A stretch of 64,000 bases of DNA, taken from Epiperipatus broadwayi. Lineage: Eukaryota; Onychophora; Udeonychophora; Euonychophora; Peripatidae. The notes beneath the pieces are model-generated. The model saw nothing but the letters and a program-made list of their open reading frames with translations. It ran no database searches and was not told the origin of the DNA. Both the position numbers and the translations under genes were made by a program. This document shows positions 1 through 13,100 of the stretch, in pieces; position 1 is the stretch's first letter; every line of letters begins with the position of its first letter. The stretch spans positions 9,383,950 through 9,447,949 of the forward strand of contig JAQFVV010006215.1 of the NCBI GenBank assembly GCA_028023455.1, written 5' to 3'.

Positions 1-1885
1 TTTATAACATAAATATAAAATAAAGTTCCCAAATTGAATAAATATACAAACGCATATTATACATTACACAAATCATATTAATAAAACAAAACTAATCATA
101 AAGAAATACTTAATAGAGCAATAATTAGATTAAATGAAAGAAAATTTTTTTTCTTAAATCAGAAAATGTATTAAATAATTATATGTGAGATACAGTGATC
201 TGTGGATTATAAGTAAACTAAATAAAGGAAAATTTCTTTCTTAATAAGAAAATAAATAATTATACATGAGAGATAGTGATCTGTGAATTATAAGTAAACT
301 AAATAAAGGAAAATTTCTTTCTTAATAAGAAAATAAATTAAATAATTATACATGAGGGATAGTGATCTGTGGATTATAAGTAAACTCACACATATGCATT
401 ATGCAAATAAGGAAAAATTAACAAGTTATATACAGGTATGTTTATGTACGTATGTACATGAAATAAATATTTATGAAATGGGTATTAAATTTAAAATAAA
501 CACAAAAAAAGTAGTGTAACCGATTAAGTCTATAAGTTTCATTCTTGTATGGGTTTTGAGTGGGCTATACGTTCATCTACTCCAGACTTGACTGCGTTAT
601 AAGTTTATAGAATTGATCATCATCACCTTGGTGCTTGAATCTCGGGGTTTACATTCTGTTGGGACAGTAGGAGTGGAGCTGGACGGACGCGCTGGTCGGC
701 TTCTATTCCATGATCATTTTATATGCAAGCAAATGCTTGATTTGCATCTTTAAGTTGGAGAATGGATATTCAACAGGATATTAAACGATACCAATTGTCC
801 TTTATTGGTTTTAGGATCCTAGGTTAACTGCAGACTTCCGATGGCATGTTGTAGTTATGCTTCCTTCAGAATCAACTGACTGGTTAACTGCTAGGTTATT
901 TCAATGATGGCAAGGTATTAGAATCATCGTGATTAAAACAGTTGCATGACTTCGCGTTTCTCAGAATAGCATTAGCTTCCCAATAAGATTTGCAAATGTG
1001 AACTGCTCTCTTTGACAAGAAAAAGTTAAACTGCTTCTTAGAAAAGCTAAGGTGAACTTCCTTCTTTGAAAAGCAAAAGTCAACTGCCCTCTCACAATTT
1101 CAGAACAGATATCCCATCTCCATACACAATTGGTTTTACTAATTGTTTTAAGAATTCGATTTCCAATTTGCTTTTTCCCATTTTTTATATCTCCATTCAG
1201 ATCACAATTAAGAAATGATAACATCTTTTTACTCTTGATTAATTACATTATCAGAATCGAATTTTTTTTCTGTTTTAACAAATAATTGTTTCATATAACT
1301 TGAACATTCCTCTCTCCACGCACTATCGCAAGTCTAATTAAACTCTTTTGTCCTGCTAAAATTATTTTAGAATGGACAGGAAGCTAGAATGCATTTAGGC
1401 TTTTCTTAAATTTAAGACAATGACTTGCTCAAATGCAACTGAAGAGAAAAATGACCATTAAAACTTCGATTTTGAAATTATTCTTAAATATTTTTAATCA
1501 ACAGTAATATTTAAAATTTTCCTTTTTACATTTTGTACACACTCAAAAAATATAAATAGAGAATAACAATTTGTTAAATAAATGTTGTTTCTTCAACAAA
1601 CAAAAACAATTTAAAATTATAAATACATGTTGGAGTTATTTTTTCTTTTTTTAAAAAAAAAAAAAAAAATCAATATTGCAAATACATATTTCTAAGCCTT
1701 TAAACATTGGCTTTATCATATGTGTGTGTGAGTTTATATTATCGCCACAGCTCTCTCCTAATTTATAACAAATTTTAATTATATAAATAGTATACCCCCC
1801 CCATTTAATGGCTTTTTACGTATTTTCGACCATTAATTTATCTGACCTTATCTTGTGCTTAAACACATCAAACATGCCTGGCACA
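1..1885 (-). repeat. 3' LTR of gypsy copy 1 (partial)
   Basis: This matches 7745-9622 nearly base for base and stops at CCTGGCACA, giving the CA terminus expected for an LTR on the plus strand. It contains three tandem copies of an 80-90-bp unit (about 128-386; equivalent 7873-8131), each including the phrase GTGATCTGTGGATTATAAGT. Differences from the other LTR include a different short segment near 590 versus 8330, an extra block near 8866 absent here, and an extra stretch near 1270 absent from the other copy. The left boundary lies outside the window. Small open frames inside it carry no recognisable protein. Confidence 0.9.
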
Positions 1886-1900
1886 ATGCCCCTCTCTGAC
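1886..1900 (-). other. Polypurine tract of gypsy copy 1
   Basis: On the minus strand the sequence reads GTCAGAGAGGGGCAT immediately before the LTR start TGTGCCAGG. A purine-rich run next to the 3' LTR is the plus-strand primer of LTR retrotransposons. It fixes the LTR/internal border and the minus-strand orientation. Confidence 0.75.
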
Positions 1901-1972
1901 ATGAGATGTTTAAATGGAGTTTATAATTTTAATGTCTTTATTATTAATCATATTTTCCAAAAACTTGACATC

Positions 1973-3005
1973 TTATTCTACAGGTTTCAAGGCTCTTGCA
2001 TTGTAAGTGCCCTTGATCCCTTGCTCTGTCTTAATCTGTAGAGCATTATTTCCTTTGCATTCCACAATTTCGAATGGACCTTCATAAAGGTTACAGAATT
2101 TTTTAAACCAGAATTTCTCCGGTATACTTACATGGGGAGTCCTTACCATCACTCTATCCCCTATTTTGAATTGATGCTTTGACACACCCGTTTCTTTCTC
2201 ATTGTGCTCATATACTGCATTCGGGCATAAGCCTCTTTTCTATCTGTTTCCATGTCCACAGTTTCATCTGTACCTTCAGGTAATTTCATCTTAAACAACT
2301 TAGGGGCTAGTTTTCCGAAGTGAAGGTGTATTGGAGATAATCCTGTGGATTCACTAACAGACCAATTAATAAAGTCTAGTACTCGAAGTAACTGTTTGAC
2401 CCACCCTCTATGATTATCGGGTAGATAAGTACGAAAAAGTCTCTCTAGCTCCCACATAACCCACTCGCAGGGGTTTGATTCCCTGTTTATTTGTCCACTG
2501 TTTCCATTCTTCTGATATGAAAGGTGTCCCATGATCTGATAGGATGGTCTGAGGTTTCCCAATTCGTGGGAAATGCAGGGATAGCAGTACTTTAATAGTT
2601 TCTCGTGTAGTAGTCCTAGATAATGGATAAGTGGCCACAAATTTGGAGAAAAGGTCATACACCACCAACAAGTATCTTTTCCGATTGAAGGGTGGCAGAG
2701 GACCATAAAAATCGATGGCCATTATCTCCCTTGAGTTTTGAGGTATAATCGACTCCATGGGGTTCACATAACTTTTGTTGGGTGGTTCTGCACTCTGGCA
2801 TATTTCACACTTGTTCATCACATACATTACATCCTGGTGCATCCATGGCCAATAAAACCAGCGCCTGAGGTAATCTTCTATTTCTGGGGTTCCATAATGT
2901 TCGTATAAGCAATGGATATATTGAATGAGAGAGTGCCTCATCTTCATCTTTTCCTTCTTGAACTTGATAATGCAGTATTTCCTCCATCAGTGTGTATCGT
3001 TGCAT
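1973..3005 (-). pseudogene. Gypsy copy 1 integrase (frameshifted)
   Basis: The region encodes an HHCC zinc finger (HCLYEHYG, then CEIC), the first catalytic Asp in AIDFYGPLP, the second Asp in ILSDHGTPF, and the Glu in NPCEWVM. It ends with a C-terminal chromo/SH3-like stretch (KIGDRVMVRTP) finishing at 1973. The second Asp and the Glu lie in different reading frames (2414-2947 versus 2161-2706), and the C-terminal part is in a third segment (1973-2185). At least two frameshifts therefore interrupt an otherwise complete integrase. The D,D,E order and the NP-E-x motif are typical of gypsy integrases. It follows RNase H, as in Ty3/gypsy pol. Confidence 0.88.
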
Positions 3006-3083
3006 GGTCCTTTTGGGTATTGAATCATCTCTTAGGGTTTCGTCCTAACACTGCATTATAATTTGATTTAAACCTGCATCATC

Positions 3084-4512
3084 TCATTGCTCTACAGCTA
3101 TCTGAGCTAGTTCATGCTCTATGGATTCACCCACACATAAGGTCATGTTCATCATGTATGCTTGGTCCACATTCAGATGCCTTTGCTGGAGAGGCACAGG
3201 ATGGTGACTTAAAGTATCAGCAACTACATTTTCAGCACTTTTGTAGTACTGAACCGTGTAATTGAACTCCTGGAGGAATAGACTCCATCTCACAAGGCAG
3301 CTATTAGTGAGGTAACTATGGTTGAGGAACTCTAAACTCTTGTGGTCAGTGATCACCACCACTTCAGATCCCAATAACATGGGCTGAAATTTCTGGAAAG
3401 CCCATACAATGGCTAGAGCCTCCTTCTCTGTGACTGTGTAATTGATCTCAGGTGCTTCAATAAACGGCTTATAAAATACAACACCCCTATTCTCCCATAC
3501 AGTTGGAACTGAGACAAGGTGACACCCAACCCATACCCGCTACTGTCAGTTTGAAGTAAAAATGGTTTGCCAAAGTCTGGGTATGCGAGCACAACCTGTT
3601 TTATGAAGTTCATCTTGACCTTTTCGAAGGCTTCCTCTTGATCTGCAGTCCAGTTCCACCTCATTTCCTTTCTGAGCAGCTTCAAAAGAGGTTCCATTTG
3701 GTCGGCAAATTTTTCACAAAACCTGTTGTAAAAATTGCACATTCCTAAGAATGACCGAATCTGGTGTTTAGTTTTAGGCACAGGAAATTCCATGATGGCC
3801 TTTATTTTATCGGGATAAGGTTTAATCCCTGTCTGGCTAACCAGATGACTCAGGAATTCAATCTCCTCTGATACAAACACACTTTTCTTCATGTTTATCT
3901 TAATCCCCTTTTCCCTGCACTCTCTGAAGAATAATTCCAACTGCTGGAGATGCTCCTCCAGCAATGTGGATGCCACAACTACATCAACCATGTACATAGT
4001 TAAAATTTTCTTTGTTTCTGCAGACAAAACTTGGTCCAGGCATATTAGAAAACTGGCTCCACTGTTGACCAAACCAAAACGCATTCGGTTAAATTGATAA
4101 GAATGCCCTCCTTATCTAAAAGCTGTGTACTGACGGTCCACTGGGTGCAGCTCGATCTGCCAATAACTGGCAGTCAAATTGAATGTTGAAAAGACTTTCC
4201 TTTAAACTTCATTAATAAATCATGCATGGGTGGAGGGATAGTACAATTGGGTATTGTGGCCCTATTGAGTTGTCAGGCATCTAAACATAGCCGGATGGCT
4301 CCATTTTTTTCTTACAATAACTAGGGAATTGCAATAAGGAGAAGAACATTTTTCAATAATTCCCCACTCCAACATCTGCTCCAACTGCTTTTCCACCTCC
4401 TCTTTAAACTGATGAGGTATAGGGTATGATCGTGCTTGGAATGGTTCCCCTGGCTTGAGCTTAATTCTTTGTTAACCCCCAATAATCCCAGGATTTTCTG
4501 AGAATATATCAC
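3084..4512 (-). pseudogene. Gypsy copy 1 reverse transcriptase and RNase H (broken)
   Basis: The 5' part (4512-4090) holds decayed RT fingers with the linker pattern PGEPFQARSYP and an EKCSSP-type motif split between frames. The palm (4084-3413) keeps the FGL-N-GA-F, GIKPYPDK and SFLGMCNFYNRF motifs. The catalytic YxDD box reads YMVD: the first Asp codon is GTT instead of GAT. RNase H begins at LLQTDSSGYGLG and continues in another frame with VITDHKSLEFLN and ADTLSHHP (3380-3084). The loss of one metal-binding Asp plus frameshifts makes this copy non-functional. Length and order match gypsy pol. Confidence 0.9.
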
Positions 4513-4999
4513 TATAGTTCTGCAGCATAGCTTTAATTCTTTCTTTGCTTTCCACAGAGACTGATCTCACTTCATTCAGCTTTTCTACCAGCATATCTGG
4601 GGCAGCCTGATTAAGGCAACATGTCCGTTTGTCATGATATAGCTGAGGGGGTAAAAATCTGGTTTCTAGGCCATTGCATACGACAAGTTCCTTTTCGTAG
4701 TCTAGTATACATTTGCTTCTATGCAAGAAGTCTGAACCGAGCATCACCTCATGGATTAAACTGTTCATTGTTAGAAACACATGGGGGGTTACTTGACCGT
4801 TGATTTCTAATTGCAGCCAGATTTGTCTTAGCACAAGTTTTACTTTGTGATTGTTTGCTAGTGTTACTTGGGTGAGTTTCAATGGGAGGATCTCGACCTC
4901 TGGATTTTTTTTTAATATGTGCTGGTATAATTCCTCCGATATCATGGAGATTTGACTCCCTGAGTCCAATAAGGCTGTTCCCTCAATCCCTTCCAGCAA
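4472..4999 (-). pseudogene. Gypsy copy 1 aspartic protease
   Basis: A 175-residue frame contains ALLDSGSQISMI, the D-S/T-G active-site loop of a retropepsin, and later VMLGSDFLH, the ALG/LGxDFL element. Retropepsins work as dimers to cleave Gag-Pol. The active-site residues are intact, but the frame runs out at the RT border, where pol is frameshifted. It overlaps the end of the gag-like frame, consistent with Gag-Pol production by frameshifting in the ancestor. A coding start cannot be assigned, because it would originally have been made as part of the polyprotein. Confidence 0.8.
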
Positions 5000-5007
5000 C
5001 AGTTATC

Positions 5008-5838
5008 TTAGGACAGTTCTGCGGAGCGTAGTTCGGTACTCTGTCTTCCCATGAACATACTAGATTTGACATTTCTTTCCCTGTTATTTTTTTTTTGCTT
5101 TCTCCTCTTCTTTTTAGTCTTGCTATGGCTGTACTCTTGTTTTGTCTCCTTTTCTGACTCCTCTTTATTACTTTGTTGAAGGTATTCATGCTTTCTCTCC
5201 AATCTCTCTTCTATTTCATTTGACATTTCCCTTTTCATATCATTTATCTCACTTGACATCTGGTTGCGGTCAAGTCTCACGGTATTGATAAACCTTTCCA
5301 TCTTTGCCATATGTTGTTCAATCGGGCTAACTGTCTGACACAGATTCCCTATTTTATCATCACTCACCGTTCTGCGCATTTCTAATTTCTCTATCCTGTC
5401 GCTATAACTTTTTTCACTTTCTTCAACCTTTTTGTCTATTTCTTGTATTCTCTTGCAATCTGCTTCCATTACTTGCTGCCTTGTTTGGATTTCTTCCAAC
5501 CTATCGCTGTTAATCTGATGGAGGCCCCTACATTTTTCTTCTACACCTTGAAACCTTGTTTCAATCCCTAAGGATATTTCTTCCCTAAAGTCATCAAACC
5601 TTTTAGCTACATCTCATAATATTTCCTTCGACCTTTCTTTTAATTGATTAGACATCTGACTAAGGTCGAGTCTTATAGTATTTACAAACATCTCCAAATG
5701 ATCTTCATTGTTTTCATTTTCCCCTATGGGTTTTCTTTCACTTTGAGGCTCCATTGCTTCCTCTATTCTGCTTTCAGATCTTTGAGGCTGGCCCTCTTCT
5801 GCCATTTCCCCATTTATTTTGTCGTGCTTTTCACTCAT
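5008..5838 (-). pseudogene. Gypsy copy 1 gag-like coiled-coil region
   Basis: Two minus-strand frames (5838-5614 and 5499-5008) give highly charged, Glu/Lys/Gln-rich protein with heptad-like spacing. The phrases FVNTIRLDLSQMSNQ and FINTVRLDRNQMSSE repeat each other, so an internal duplication is visible. The position directly upstream of protease indicates Gag. No CCHC zinc knuckle was found. The two frames are separated by a stop or shift near 5500-5610. Function is inferred from position only, since the sequence is low-complexity coiled coil. Confidence 0.6.
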
Positions 5839-5839
5839 A

Positions 5840-7744
5840 TCTATCTTTTTTTTGCTTTCTGGACTGTGATCTTGTCCACATATATAGTATTATTTCAATT
5901 GATTATAAATTTGCTTTGTTATATGATTTTAACTATATTTTATTTGATTAACTCTTAAGACTATGGTTTAACGCTACTTTGTTTAACTTAATTTCTCTTT
6001 ACTTATTTCTTTTCATAAAATTATTCAGCACGCGCCGTACCGAGCTTCCCTTATCCCTACCGTCATTTATTTCTCCCTTCCGAGTTATATTTCTCTCATT
6101 CATTTATTAACTATACATAATAAAATAATTCCGAGATCGCCCTTCAAACACCAATAAAAACATATAAAAACCAAGCTAACATTAAATTGTGCACGTATTG
6201 GAATTGTTTTCAAAACAAAACAAAAAGAAATTGATCGCGAATAGTATTACGATTCTGAACTGTTACGTGCTGTCAAAAACAAAATTTCCTATCATGCAAC
6301 TTCACAATTCTACTTTATTCAATAAAGACTTACTTTCCCTTTTCTCTTTTTATAAAAAAAAAAATCTTTATTTCTGCAGTCCGCCGCTTGTTTTTATATA
6401 ATACGTAGTTTACGCTTGTATACTATCATTTATTTTTACTATAAACACTTATATATAGCTAAAACAATCTAAATCAATATTACTGTATTGACGAAAGGTC
6501 GCTTCAAAAACAAAATAGTTTTTAAAGTTATTATTTATTAAGATTCACCCCTGTTTTTATACAATACGTAGTTTACTTTAATATACTGCAGTCTATTTCT
6601 TTCTACAATTGTTCTATTTATTTAACTTTTTTTTTAAAAAAAAATTTATTTCTACTATAAATATTTATACATAGCTAAAACAATTTAAATCAATAGTATT
6701 GTGGTGATGAAGGTCACTTCAAAAACAAAATAAAGCTTAAAATTCTTATATATTAATATTTGATTATACCTATATACCGCTGTTTATTTTTACTAATTGT
6801 GCAGTTTATACTTTTATACTGCCTTTTATTTTTATTAAATACGTATATACGACAAAATAAACCTAGTCAGTATTATTGTAGTGACAAACGTCACTTCAAA
6901 AAAAAAACTTAGAATTCTTATCTATAAAGATTCTCAATCGTAAACTTTTTTTTAATTTTAAATATGCACACACGGTAATATAATCTAAACGAGTACTACT
7001 GTAGTGACAAACATCACTTCATAAACAAAACAAAGTTTAGAATTTTTATTTATTGAGTTTCGTAATCGTAAACTCTTTTTTCAAATCTTCTCTATAAAAA
7101 AAATCATTCCCAATATTTTTGAGATTTTGGAGATTTTCTCTTTTCTTTAGACGTTTAGCGGCCGTGTCTTTCCTATACTGGCCACGTCAAGTAAGGCTTA
7201 CACCTTAGGTGTCAAAAATTAGGTTTCTATACTGGTTAACATTTACTCCATTAATATGAGCATGCACATAAACTGAACATGAGGAGAAATATGGTGACAT
7301 GCCAGAGTAAGAAGAAATTCAAAACTTTACTGTAACAGCGCTATGGACACAGAAGATACTTATGGAAAGGTTGATTCTTACATACCTTTGGGGATAACTC
7401 TAAATCAACCCCTCGCACCACTCTCAGAAGGAAATTTAACTCTCCTCCTGAAAGGATATGCAAGTTCAAATGATATTAGGGTATGTGTGCCGATAAATAA
7501 TTATTCATAAAAAAATAATAAATAAGTATCCTCATGAAAATAAAGATTTAGGACCCGGTAAGAAGATATCCCATTTGCTAGCTCCACGTACTTTTATACT
7601 CAGTTAAAAGAATTGGGGCTCAGAAAACTCCCATAACTAACTAATATGGGGTTAGAGAAAGTAGATGATGAAAAAAATATGGAATATATGGCAGTAGTCA
7701 CTTTTAAATTATAAAATCTTTTATTAAATCAATACCCCCTACCA
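5840..7744 (-). other. Long untranslated leader of gypsy copy 1 with degenerate repeats
   Basis: No protein is recognisable. Between about 6436 and 7080 a block recurs four times with spacing of about 210, 181 and 124 bp. Its core resembles GTAGTGACAAACGTCACTTC (6485, 6697, 6878 and 7002) and is followed by AT-rich sequence related between copies. GTGAC-AAAC-GTCAC can form a small hairpin. The exact LTR/leader border and the primer-binding site could not be fixed, because the matching LTR edge is outside the window. Part of 7100-7744 may still belong to the LTR. Confidence 0.5.
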
Positions 7745-9622
7745 TTTATAACATAAATATAAAATTAAAGTTCCCAAATTGAATAAATATACAAACGCAT
7801 ATTATACATTACACAAATCATATTAATAAAACAAACCAATCATAAAGAAATACTTAATAGAGCAATAATTATATTAAATGAAAGAAATTTTTTTTTTCTT
7901 AAATCAGAAAATGTATTAAATAATTATATGTGAGATATAGTGATCTGTGGATTATAAGTAAACTAAATAAAGGAAAATTTCTTTCTTAATAAGAAAATAA
8001 ATAATTATACATGAGAGATAGTGATCTGTGGATTATAAGTAAACTAAATAAAGGAAAATTTCTTTCTTAATAAGAAAATAAATTAAATAATTATACATGA
8101 GAGATAGTGATCTGTGGATTATAAGTAAACTCACACATATGCATTACGCAAATAAGGAAAAATTAACAAGTTATATACAGGTGTGTTTATGTACGTATGT
8201 ACATGAAATTAATATTTATGAAATGGGTATTAAATTTAAAATAAACACAAAAAAAAAATAGTGTACCCGATAAAGTCTATAAGTTTCATTCTTGTATGGG
8301 TTTTGAGTGGGCTATACGTTCATCTACTGCGGCAAGGGCTGGACTTGATCATCATCACCTTGGTGCTTGAATCTCGGAGTTTACATTCTGTTGGGACGGT
8401 AGGAGCGGAGCTGGATGGATGCGCTGAAGTCGGCTTCTATTCCATGATCATTTTATCTGCAAGCGAATGCTTGATTTGCATCTTTAAGTTGGAGAATGGA
8501 TATTCAACAAGATATTAAACGATATCAATTGTCCTTTATTGGTTTAGGGATCCTAGGTTAACTGCAGGCTTTGATGGCATGTTGTAGTTATGCTTCCATC
8601 AGAATCAACTGACTGGTTAACTGCTAGGTTATTTCAATGATGGCAAGGTATTAGAATCATCATGATTAAAACAGTTGTATGACTTCATGTTTCTCAGAAT
8701 AGCATTAGCTTCCCAATAAGATTTGGAAACGTGAACTGCTCTCTTCGACAAGAAAAAGTTAGACTGCCTTCTTAGAAAAGCTAAGGTGAACTGCCTTCTT
8801 TGAAAAGCAAAAGTCAACTGCCCTCTCGCAATTTCAGAACAAATATCCCACCTCCATACACAAAAATTAATTAAATCTCATTGAATTGGTTTTACTAATT
8901 GTTTTAAGAATTCGATTTCCAATTAGCTTTTTCCCATTTTTTATATCTCCATTCAAATCACAATTAAGAAATGATAACATCTTTTTACTCTTGATTAATT
9001 ACATTATCAGAATTGAAGTTTTTTCAACATTCCTCTCTCCACGCATTATCGCAAGTCTAATTAAACTCTTTTGTCCTGTTAAAATTATTTTAGCATGGAC
9101 AGGAAGCTAGAATGCCTTTAGGCTTTTCTTAAATTTAAAACAATGACTTGCTCAAATGCAACTGAAGAGAAAAATGACCATTAAAACTTCGATTTTGAAA
9201 TTATTCTTAAATATTTTTAATCAACAGTAATATTTAAAATTTTCCTTTTTACATTTTGTACACACTCAAAAAATATAAATAGAGAATAACAATTTGTTAA
9301 ATAAATGTTGTTTCTTCAACAAACAAAAACATTTAAAATTATAAATACATTTTGGAGTTATTTTTTTCTTTTTTTAAAAAAAATAAAAAAAAAACAAAAA
9401 TCAAAATTGCAAATACAGATTTCTAAGCCTTTAAACATTGGCTTTAATCATATGTGTGTGTGAGTTTATATTATCGCCACAGCTCTCTCTTAATTTATAA
9501 CAAATTTTAATTATATAAATAGTATACCCACCCACCCCCATTTAATGGCTTTTTACGTATTTTCAACCATTAATTTATCTGACCTTATCTTGTGCTTGGC
9601 CACATCAAATGTGCCTGGCACA
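7745..9622 (-). repeat. 5' LTR of gypsy copy 1
   Basis: This is the direct repeat of 1-1885, ending at GGCACA before unrelated flanking DNA (ATATATACTG). It carries the same three-fold 80-90-bp internal repeat (7873-8131). As the element is on the minus strand, this copy lies upstream of gag and would carry the promoter. Its left edge may extend below 7745, since the comparison is limited by the window start. Confidence 0.88.
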
Positions 9623-10120
9623 ATATATACTGTATATGTTCAGTATTGAGATAAGGAGATAAAATTTTTGAAAAGTAAAAGGAGAGGATTTTTAATTTGT
9701 TGATATTATTGTAGAACATATATATGTATCTTAAAAGAAAAAGTGGATGAACATTTGCTGTGTTATTTATTATATATGATGTATACAGTATTATAAATTC
9801 AGTAATTATAGATATTTTAAGTGTTTTATGAATAAAATATTGTATGTGTATACAATTACAGCAAAGTCATTACCTGTATACATATTACAATAATATACTT
9901 TTGCTTTTGGGTAAAATGAATTTAATATAACTCTCTCTGACATCATCAGTGACGCAAAATTCAAGATGGCTGCCAATTTTTTTTTTTTTTTAATTTTCCC
10001 GATCGTTATAGCGAATAATCAATTGTACATCAAAGTAGTGGGTACAAATTGATGGTGATCGCTATTGTAAAATATCGCTAAGTAGACAATCGCTAAGCAG
10101 GGTAAAGGTGTATACTGCAT
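9623..10120. other. AT-rich spacer between two gypsy elements
   Basis: No coding signal. At 10005-10110 a run contains several spaced GCGA and CGCTA words (for example GTTATAGCGAATAATC and ATCGCTAAGTAGACAATCGC) that resembles a decayed short tandem repeat. A poly-T tract sits at 9980-9993. Confidence 0.4.
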
Positions 10121-13100
10121 TACCTGGGGCAATTTATTTACACACTGCTGGTGGTTTTGATCTAGATAAACCCTGAATAACCTACTCAACTCCCTCATCA
10201 CCTGCTCACATGGATTAGATTGTAGATTTCTAATGGAACTCATAATGTGTTTTATATTATTCCTTCAAATTCATCTCTTCCAACTGTGGAAATGAAGGCA
10301 GTTGCATGGTCAGACAAGAATAACTCAGGCCTATCAACCAAAGAAATTTGAAAGATATCCAGGCATTTAATCACATTTCTAGCATCAGTTTAGGTACTGG
10401 GTATACAGATACATACTTTGTGAAAACACCATACATCACCAGTATAAATTTTTGGTGGCTGAAAGATGAAAGTGGACCATTAAAATCAAAAGCCAACAAT
10501 TCATTTGGCTTATCAGATAATATTGGTTGTAAAACCCCTGCATATGATTTATTACTGTATTTAGTTTTTAAGCATATTTTACATGATTTAAGGCTGTTAT
10601 ATATAGTCTCTGTTATTTTGTCCCAGATAAAGTACTGTCTTAATATGTATTCAACTTTCTTTTCTCCATAATGGCCATACTGACAGTAGATGTATTGAAT
10701 TAGTTTATCCACCATACAAGAGGGAACTACCACTCTCCACAACCTATCATCTTACTTATTTAAAGATATTGTTAATTAATTTATATTGAAGTTTTAACTT
10801 GAGCTGAGAATTGATTATCCTGACTATGATTATTTTGACTGGATAAAATATCCCTAATCTTCTTTAGTCAATTTACCTGTGATTGTTAATTGCCAGCTTT
10901 CTATAATTTTTAAGAATTGATTCTTCTAATACTAAATCTATATTACTGATTATTATACTTCAGTGTGTGGGTTTATATAATTTACTTTTACAGGGTGTCT
11001 GCTTAGCATGTCTGCAATAACATTAGTTTTTTCTTCACAGTACACAATGCTATAATCAAATTGCTGGAGATAGAGGCTCCATCTGATCAGCCTTTCATTG
11101 CTAAGATAGCTTTTGTTTAAAAATTCTAGGCTGCAGTGATCAGATAAAATCACTATCTCTGGGCCTAGTAAAATTTGTTTCAACTTTTTGAACCCCCAAA
11201 CCATAGCCAGGGCCTCCTAAGTCACTGTGTAGTTGATCTCCACCCCCTTCAAGTGACTACTAAAAAAATACAATACCTGCAGTATACCCAAGTCATTTAT
11301 CTAGTATAGCACCACACCTAACTAAAATCCACTGCTGTTAGTTTATAAGTAAAATTTTCATTCAAAGTTTGGATAAGCCAAAATGACATGATTTAAGAAA
11401 GTCTTTTTGATGATTTTGTCAAATTCAGCAATATGTTCTGGGGTTCACCTCCATCATTTATTCTTTTTAAGCAATACAGAAAGATGTACAGTATGAAATG
11501 CCAAGTTTTTGTAAAATTTATTGTAGTAATTGATTAATCCTAAAAATGAACACAACTGTTTTTTGTGTTCTGGGTATAGGAAAATTTTGAATAGCTGCTT
11601 TCTCAGGATGGGGTTTGATCCCCTCACTACTAATTAAATGACTAAGAAACATAATTTCTTTAGCAGCAATTGCACATTTTTCTAAATTAATTTTTATATT
11701 ATTTACAGAACATTCAGATAAAAACATTTCGAGATGCTGCAGATGGTCAACCATGTTTTTAGACACTATAACTATATCATCTACATCAGTGGTCTTCAAC
11801 CACCGGTCCACGCTAGACTGGCAAGAAAGTTTGTAATAACAAAATAATAAGATTTTAAACTTTTAATTAATATAAACAATTTTTATTTATTTTTTCATCA
11901 CATTTTTATCTGATTAAAAAAAAAGAAACAGTAACAAAAACAAAATCTAATCAATCATACATAAATTAATTTGTTTTTCTATTTATCACATATTTATCAC
12001 AGATGTTTATGGGGGAGGGGGTAGAAAAAAGTTTTTTATTATACAAACTCTGGTTGTCTTTTGATAGCCAATCATGGCCGCTTGTCAGCATTGTTAAAAC
12101 AATAAAATGTAACGTGATTTTTTTGATCTTTTAAATTTTTTCTACTCTCTCTTTTAATATTTCATTTTTAGTGTTGTTTTTTTTTTGGCTATACAACGAT
12201 TTTTTTTTTGGCTTTAACTTTTATTTTTGAAATCAATTTTTATTACCTTTTTTAAAAAGAAAAACAATCAAAAAATTTCTGTCTCTAACTTTTACAAAGT
12301 ATTTCTCAATCCACCCCCCCCCTCCCCAAATTAAAATAAGATCAAAACTTTTGACTTTTTCAAGTTTCATTTTCTTTTGTTTGTTTGTTTAAAAATACAC
12401 CCACTTTTTTTTTGGCCTATAAGGCAATATTTTTTGGGGCTTTATTTGTACACCGCTAAAATACTAAAACTTTTATTTTTAAAACCAATTTCTCTTACCT
12501 TTTTTTAAAAATAAAACAAACAAAAAATAACTTTGGTCTCTATCTTTTGTCTTAGTGATGACAAAGTATTTCTCAACCCACTCCCCCCCCCCAAAAAAAA
12601 AAATTAAAATAAGATCAAAACTTTTGACTTTTTCAACATACAGGTGAATAACATTTTATTCTTGCATGTTTTAACAATGAAATAATAAATGTAGAAATGC
12701 AAGCACATTAATGAAAATGTACTGTTTTCTGTAGCAGTATGACTGCACAACTCGAGAAAGAGTATTCAGCATGTGAAGGTAAGCAACAGCATTACAATAC
12801 ACAATAACTAGTGTGCTGTTTTGGTCAGTTATAACAATTATGCTTATCTAAGGCTAAGCAGGTTACATCTTTAAGAAAATTTATCTGTAAACTTCTGCGA
12901 GTCCGCGGAATCTTATCCTTATTTTTGCCGGTCCACAGGTGTGAAAAGGTTGAAGACCACTGGTCTACATACATTATTATAAGGTTTTTTTAGTGGTTCA
13001 AAAAAGACCATGTTTAAACATCTGATCAAGCCAACACAACTATTTACTAAACCGAAGGGCATCCTCTAAAATATATAGGATTGACCCTGATAACAGAATG

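Larger units (their letters stand above)
1..9622 (-). mobile_element. Ty3/gypsy LTR retrotransposon, copy 1 (left LTR truncated by the window)
   Basis: Bases 1-1885 are repeated in direct orientation at 7745-9622, and a minus-strand gag-protease-RT-RNase H-integrase region lies between them. That order (integrase after RNase H) is the Ty3/gypsy arrangement. A polypurine tract abuts the left LTR, as expected for the 3' LTR of a minus-strand element. The coding region is broken by frameshifts and by a substitution in the RT active site, so this copy is not autonomous. The LTRs look about 97% alike in the first 165 bases but differ by several indels elsewhere, which points to moderate age. No env gene is seen. 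The outer end of the left LTR is outside the window, so target-site duplications cannot be checked. Confidence 0.9.

Noticed and set aside
8261-8518. 85-residue frame inside the right gypsy LTR
   Set aside because: Equivalent frame is broken in the left LTR; not conserved as protein.
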